A DNA stretch of 64,000 bases from Dillenia suffruticosa. Lineage: Eukaryota; Streptophyta; Magnoliopsida; Dilleniales; Dilleniaceae. Below, in pieces: positions 58,666 to 64,000 of this stretch (position 1 is the stretch's first letter; the number at the start of each line of letters is the position of its first letter). The position numbers and the translations under genes were made by a program. The stretch covers positions 11,517,501 through 11,581,500 of the forward strand of contig JAVTVX010000031.1 in assembly GCA_033439265.1 (NCBI GenBank). The letters are read 5' to 3'. The notes beneath the pieces are model-generated. The model saw only the letters and a program-made list of their open reading frames with translations, did not search any database and was not told where the DNA came from.

Positions 58666-59703
58666 AAGTTAAACTACAATTACTTACCAAATACTTCATA
58701 TCCTATTTTGTAAAAGTTAATATTGCATGAAGTAAATGTTGATACTTATGCTGGTAACAATGCCATTTTGTTGGGGGTTGCAATAGAACTATGTTGGTGA
58801 ATGATTCTATTTTCATGAAACCATGTTTGAATTTGTTTAAAAAGAAATTCAAAACTATGGTCTGAATAAATGATTTGGAGTTTAAGAAAAAATATTCGCA
58901 TTTTCAGAAATGATACAAGAAATTATTATGTCAAATTGACGATTGATTTGATTAAAAAATAAATTAACAACTAGAAACTTTTAGATTTAAGTTTTTTTAA
59001 ATAAACTTAGGTACAAGTTGAATAATCATCAACAATAGTTAAAAAATAATGTGATCCATTCTTAGAAATTATTATGCAATATTAACTTACAAAAGTACCT
59101 TAACAACTTTTACCAACAATATTCAACACACTCTCTCCATGTGTAACTTACCAAATACTTCATATCCTATTTTTCTTTGTGAAATTAATTCTAACGGTTA
59201 ATAACAACATAAATTTAATCATCCAAGAATTATTATTAATCTTATCTATATCTAACTCTCTCTGTGTATATAACTTATCAAATATTATATGCCTTATTTC
59301 TCTTTGTAAGAACTAACTCTAATGGTCTATAACTGACACATGAATTTAATAACTTTTATCAATTTATTCTATATTTAACCCTCTATAACTTATTAAATAC
59401 TTTATATCCTATTTTTCTTTGTAAAGATTAACTCTAAGATCAATAACGACTTAAATTTAATCATCCAATAATTATTATTGACTGTTTTCATGTGAAAACA
59501 TAGACGATCTTCTAATGCAAGACCAAACTCTTGTTACAGTAAAAAGAATTTTTTTGACTGTTTTCATGTGAAAATACATTTAGATTTGTATTTTAAATTT
59601 CTCAATTTGTATGTTATATTTAGTGCCTCATGTTTCAATTTCGAAATATTATTTGCTAATATATTTTCTTTTTTTATAGATCATTTCTGACGACAATTTA
59701 AAT
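58666..59703 (+). other. AT-rich 5' region of the CACTA element with tandem repeats
   Basis: No ORF. Three imperfect units of about 100-127 bp at 59143-59470 each begin ACTTAYYAAATA and contain CCTATTTTTCTTTGT-like and AATTTAATCATCCAA-like words. A stray copy of the beginning lies at 58678-58712. A 35-bp piece of exon 2 of the tnpA-like gene is duplicated at 59498-59532. Confidence 0.65.
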
Positions 59704-62038
59704 ATGGTATGTTTCTTCATATACTCTATTATATTTTTTATAATCATTCAATATTCATTGCTTGCGAGAAAAAACTCTTGTTACAGTTTCAACGTGGAGG
59801 ACATAGACGATCTTCTAATGCAAGACCAAACTCTTCGGCGTCACCGTCCGTTTCAGCTGCACCTTCCCATGCCCCTTCGCCTTGTACTGATATACCTTCA
59901 CCGTTTCCATCCGTTGCACCTTCAATTGTACCTTCAATGCAAGATTCACACGTTGAAGGGGAAGATACGCGAGAGGTGATATCCCCTTGCGGAGATTCGT
60001 AAGTATTACATTATGAAATATTATCACAATTTATTAGTTTATTTAAAAATTTTTTTTACTAACCATTTTTTTTATTTCTAATTTTATGATAGATTCACAA
60101 ATTCTGTGTATGTTATTCATGAGCTGAATAGAATCATTAACAACCATTGGGGAGGAGCATCGATGTCATACACAAGTACTCCAGATGATATCAAAGAGCT
60201 ATGGTGGAGAGAATTCAAGGTAAATGAGGTCTCTAAGTTTAAATATACAATTCAGTGTATAAATTAAATATAACAACTTGTTTTTTTTTTAGCGAAAGTT
60301 CAATTGGGATGAGACCGAGGAGCTTGAAATAAGAAGAATATTTAAAAAAAATGCGGTCATCACATCCGAGGTGTACTGAATCATGCCAAAAAGAGCCGAA
60401 AGAAGCCACATTGCATCACCGAAGAAAATTGGCTCAACATTTTAAATTTCTGGGATTCCGATGAGAGCCAACGAAGGAGTGAGCAAAATAAAATAAATCG
60501 AGCTTATAATTCTGGGTAATCATCAGCTACTTATGCGGGAGGCTCAATCAATATTGATGAGCATAGAATTAGAATGGTAATTTGGTTCAATTACCATTCT
60601 TTTGTATTTAATTCATTTATTTTTTCATTAATTCATCTAACGGTGTTTTGTTTTTAGACCAAGGAAATGGGATCTCCGCCATCATTTAGAGAGACTTTCG
60701 CACGGACTTTTCAGAAAAAAGACAAGAGCTGGAGTGGGGAGAGAGCTAGAACGGTTATGGTATGTAATTTTAAAATTTTAAATTGTTTTATAAAAACTTT
60801 TATTTGAACATATTATGCTCAATTTATCATCACAACATTATAATAAGAATTTAATAGATTTGTCAATTCCAATAATTTCTCAAATACTTAAATTGAACTT
60901 TTCATTTCAAATTCATATATATATATATTTTTCATTATAAAATAAAATTTGAAAATAGATAATATCAAATTTGTTACGTCCATTCCAAATGGTTGGTTCA
61001 TTATGTCACGTATAGTATAATTTTTTCCTTTATTCAATCTGTTATATTTTCAAACTCGTAATAGTAGTCGAATTTTAATTTCAATTACAACACTTCTCAT
61101 TATCTAAATATCATTTTAATGGATTAAGCAACAAAATATATAATTATAAGTATGTGTAATTTTAATTCCAGAAGTGTATTAAATTTATAATATTTGATTG
61201 ACAAAGATAATTTTTGTGTCTTATTGCTTACTGTCAATCGCTTAATGAGAAATACAATTTTGTATTCTTACTTTATTTGTTAGATTTTTTAGAAATTTGT
61301 TCAACTGTTAATTGACACTTCTCAATTTCGTTGGATATTTTAGTATATTGTTATTTCATTTTTCTTCTAATTTCTTATACGATAATGCAGGAGAAATATG
61401 ACCAGCTTCTACTTAGAAATTCTAGTGGTAGTGATGATGCTGCAACGTCTGAGCCATCTGTTAATGATATGACTTTATGGCTCGAGGCAACTGGTGGAGC
61501 AAAGAAGGGAAGAGTACTTGGGATGGGCTCGTTGAGCAGAACTTGCAGACTCAGTGGTCTAAGTTCTTCCGGCCATACACCAGTAAGAGCAGAATTAATG
61601 CAAATGAACCAAGAGCTGAGCCACATGAAGGAGCTGTTAGCACAAAAAGACAATGAACTTCAAGTCATGCGAGTAGAACAGCAACGAAGAGACAATGAAA
61701 TTCAAGCCATGCGCGTTGAACAGCTGCGAAGAGACAATGAATTTGAAGAGTTTCGCGCACAACAGAGGCTTATAATGCAGCATCTTCAGCTAGTCTCCGC
61801 TTCAAGTTCGATTCCCCCTTCTCTATCTCCTCCAAATGATGGTGATGATGATTTTGACATATTTGGTGATGGTGATGGTGGCGGTGACGGTAATGGTGAT
61901 GAGATGGTGATAATGTTTCTTGAAACAAATTTTATTTCACGTTTATTTTTAATTAGACTTCTCATTAGAATTTCATTTATACTTCTACAAATTCGATATT
62001 CTATAACTTATTTAGTACTGTTTAATATTATTTCATGA
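59704..62038 (+). pseudogene. CACTA tnpA-like gene (plant transposase, Ptta/En/Spm, PF03004)
   Basis: Exons inferred from GT-AG joins: 59704-59706 (ATG), 59787-59998, 60093-60219, 60293-60576, 60658-60759, and 61391 to about 62038. The product begins MFQRGGHRRSSNARP with a Ser/Pro-rich arm. The Ptta domain follows: WWREFK/RKFNWDETEE, HHIRGVLNHAKK, KKPHCITEENWLNIL with a conserved WDS, GGSINIDEHRIRM, then RETFARTFQKKDKSW and EKYDQLL. After this a coiled coil contains 15-residue repeats (VEQQRRDNEIQAMR) and an acidic Asp/Gly tail. TnpA-type proteins bind subterminal repeats in transposition. Exon 4 has two lesions: a one-base loss in the A-run 60344-60351 and a TAA at 60517-60519. The end of the last exon is uncertain. 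Confidence 0.85.
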
Positions 62039-62239
62039 CGATGGTAGTGTTTTTTTAATTATTATTTCATTCATACTATTATATGGTCAGTTATTTGAAT
62101 TAGTAGATACTGCATAAATTTCGTATTCATGGCTGTTCGATGGTACCCTGGATGATTTGTTGATGATGATGTTGGTGGTTTAGCTTATAAACTGGTTGGT
62201 TGAAACTATCAGGGAGGAATATGATATATATGGAAATTT

Positions 62240-62951
62240 GGTGCAAATTTTAAACAAATTAAATTTTTTTGTCGCAAATTTTCTAAATTCGTCGCTGATT
62301 TTGACATTCGTTGCAAAATTTGTTGCTGAATTTTTTAGATTTCGTTGCAAAATTCGTCGCAAAAGCCGAAGCTGATTTTCTCGCAGAATTGCGACAAAAT
62401 ATCTCACAAAAAAATTTTGTCGCAAATTGCGACGAAAATAAATTCGTCGCAGATTTTGTTGCAGATTTTGCAACAAAAAACTATTCAAAATTTGTCGCTA
62501 ATTTGTGACAAAAATTATTCGTCGTTGTGTTGGTCGCTAAATTGCAACAAAAAATTTGTTGATGCTAATTTATCCTCCAGTTGAGAAATTTGACGCAAAA
62601 TTGGTCGGAAAATTGCAACAAAAAATAATTGGTTGCTAAATTGTGCAACATTTTTTGCAACAAATATTTTATTGTTGGAAATTTTTCCGACAAAATGTTT
62701 CGTCGCAAATTTTGTCGGAAAATTGCAACTAAAAAGTTTTGGTTGCTAATGTTTGCGACGAATTTTGCGACGAACTATAATCGGTCGCTAATTGGCGACA
62801 AATTTCATATTTTTTGTCGAAAAATTTTGCGACGAGTTATTAGCGACAAATTCTGGTTTGTCGAAAAATTGGTTGCTAAATAATTTAGCGACGAATTTTT
62901 CTTAACTTTTCGTCGCAAAATTTGTGGCTAAATACAAGTTTTTTTGTAGTG
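62240..62951 (+). repeat. Right subterminal repeats and CACTA terminus
   Basis: Dense array of TTCGTCGCAAA, TTTGTCGCAAATT, GCGACGAA and TTGCAACAAAA words in both orientations, ending TTTTTTTGTAGTG. The short open frames here are by-products of the repeats. Confidence 0.88.
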
Positions 62952-63116
62952 CCACAAGAAAAGAATGGTAAATTTGTTATTTTTTTTACAAACTTACATA
63001 GTTTTATTATCAGATGTTTTTAAAATGCTACCACAAGGGGAAAAAAATGTAGCATCTCAACCACAATCACCAACTAATATGGACATCTCAAACATATTTA
63101 AGAGTTCAACAAACGA
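62952..63116 (+). repeat. 165-bp direct repeat, right copy
   Basis: Original right flank of the CACTA insertion, starting CCA right after the terminus. Identical to 57839-58003. Confidence 0.97.
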
Positions 63117-64000
63117 ATAGCCCCTATTATTCATTAATAAAAAATCTCAAATAATTTATGCGACTTTTAGAAATTATAAACTACAATTTAAAGTGATTTG
63201 ATTGGCTTTTTCATTATTATTTTCATGTACTTATAAATTTTGTGATTGAAGGAAAAATATCTTGACTTAGAACAGAAGGATGTAGAGTGTGTCGTATAGC
63301 AAACTGTTGAAGGCTTAGATAACTTAGCAAGTGCTTCAAAAAAAATGTGCCAAAAACTGGTTGCAAACTCCAGGAGGGCCAAAGAAGGGATGGGCTTATG
63401 GTTTGGCAGGATTTGGTTCTGTTATTGTGAAAATACCGTCACCTAAAGGTAATTCTCATGCACCTACTCCTGCAGATATTTTCTCCCCTCCGTAGTTCCA
63501 GATTTTAGGGTTAAGGTTAGGGCAGCACAATATTGCAGTTAAGTATACCCAAAAGATTGCAAAATGCATGAAGTATGATGCATTTGGAGGCACGAGTAGC
63601 AACCTTAGGTGGTGATGATTCTCAACCAAAGTCAAGTACTTGATATGTTAGACTACCTAAAGGATTCGCTCGTGATTAATCTAACGCAGACTTGCAATAT
63701 GTTATGCTTAATATAATTGGTTTTGTGTTAGTTCTTGCTTGATATAGTAATAATGAAAAGTGCATGACTATTTTGAATGTTGGATATGTTATTATCAACT
63801 AATTCATTTCAATATTGACGAATATTTTAAGTGTTTTGGATATTTGGTTGACATTTGTTGATATTATGGAAGGGTATAGCAAGTTTATTTGTAGAATTTT
63901 TTATAAATACTATTTCTAAAAGTGGCATTAAGAAATCAATAAAATTCTATTAGGAATCAGCTACCACCAAACCGTAAGTAATTGTCTATCTATGACATTA
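63117..64000. other. Unrecognised sequence to the end of the window
   Basis: Between about 63250 and 63620 the plus strand has codon-like stretches (for example ASASKKMCQKLVANSRRAKEG and GQHNIAVKYTQKIAKCMKYDAFGG) broken by stops. I do not recognise a family. It may continue 57520-57838 across the CACTA insertion as one older gene or element. Confidence 0.3.

Larger units (their letters stand above)
58004..62951 (+). mobile_element. CACTA (En/Spm) transposon lacking its left terminus
   Basis: The right end is GTAGTG at 62946-62951, whose complement CACTACAAAAAAAC is a canonical CACTA terminus. Inside it are about 0.7 kb of TTCGTCGCAAA/GCGACGAA subterminal repeats. The left end has the same TTCGTCGCTG/GCGACGAAC subterminal words (58008-58080) but no CACTA. 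The interior carries a GC-rich island and a tnpA-like gene, and no TNP2-type (tnpD) transposase. It is therefore non-autonomous and, without its left end, immobile. Confidence 0.85.

Noticed and set aside
58102-58713. Several long overlapping open frames on both strands (up to about 200 codons)
   Set aside because: They arise from the CT microsatellite and the GC-rich tandem repeats; all frames are open together and none has a natural protein texture.
57839-63116. Reading the 165-bp flanking repeats as a target-site duplication or as short LTRs
   Set aside because: CACTA elements make 3-bp duplications, and the right copy begins immediately outside a canonical CACTA end. There is no primer site or polypurine tract.

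Overview
The window is nuclear DNA of a flowering plant, most likely a eudicot. It is AT-rich, with spliced genes of the GT-AG type, long introns, Ty1/copia and Ty3/gypsy LTR elements, an endogenous plant pararetrovirus, an RTE-type LINE, SINE-like retroposons, a hAT MITE and a CACTA transposon. Only one gene looks intact. Most of the other material is transposable-element sequence of different ages, and target-site duplications (TSDs) let much of it be placed in order.

Layout. 0-5 kb: intergenic DNA with a 600-bp hAT MITE (8-bp TSD) and two copies of a small retroposon family with poly(A) on the minus strand (12- and 16-bp TSDs). 4.9-11.6 kb: a decayed plus-strand copia element with both LTRs. 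12.1-13.1 kb: a 1.08-kb LTR with an adjoining polypurine tract, minus strand. 14.0-14.3 kb: an unrecognised minus-strand gene relic. 17.5-21.2 kb: a six-exon plasma-membrane inositol transporter gene, closest to Arabidopsis INT2, with 581 codons and an open frame. 21.9-22.2 kb: a dimeric SINE. 23.35-23.72 kb: the conserved exon of a mitochondrial ribosomal protein uL14 (HUELLENLOS/HLP type) gene, minus strand, with two frame disruptions. Its 5' region may extend to about 29.4 kb and contains an RTE LINE fragment. 29.5-30.8 kb: a 1.35-kb non-autonomous (TRIM-like) LTR element.

32.4-57.5 kb is one nest. A minus-strand copia element (TSD CAAAA on both sides, 25 kb as it stands) carries two insertions. 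In its untranslated leader, at a TA-rich spot, lies a 6-kb rearranged minus-strand endogenous pararetrovirus (Caulimoviridae). In its 5' LTR lies an 11.8-kb SIRE/Maximus-like copia element with 2-kb LTRs (TSD AATGT/AATAT). The SIRE-like element has a decayed extra ORF after pol, and its U3 is packed with degenerate GTCGAC/GTCGAT motifs.

57.8-63.1 kb: a CACTA (En/Spm) element that keeps its right terminus and a tnpA-like gene (PF03004/Ptta type). It has lost its left terminus, which is replaced by an exact 165-bp copy of the right flanking DNA. This fits abortive gap repair after excision. A GC-rich tandem-repeat island near its left end recalls the GC-rich control region of maize Spm. The last 0.9 kb holds unrecognised sequence.

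The genes do not form a pathway together. Apart from INT2 and the uL14m relic, the window records successive insertions, and its most informative features are the junctions.
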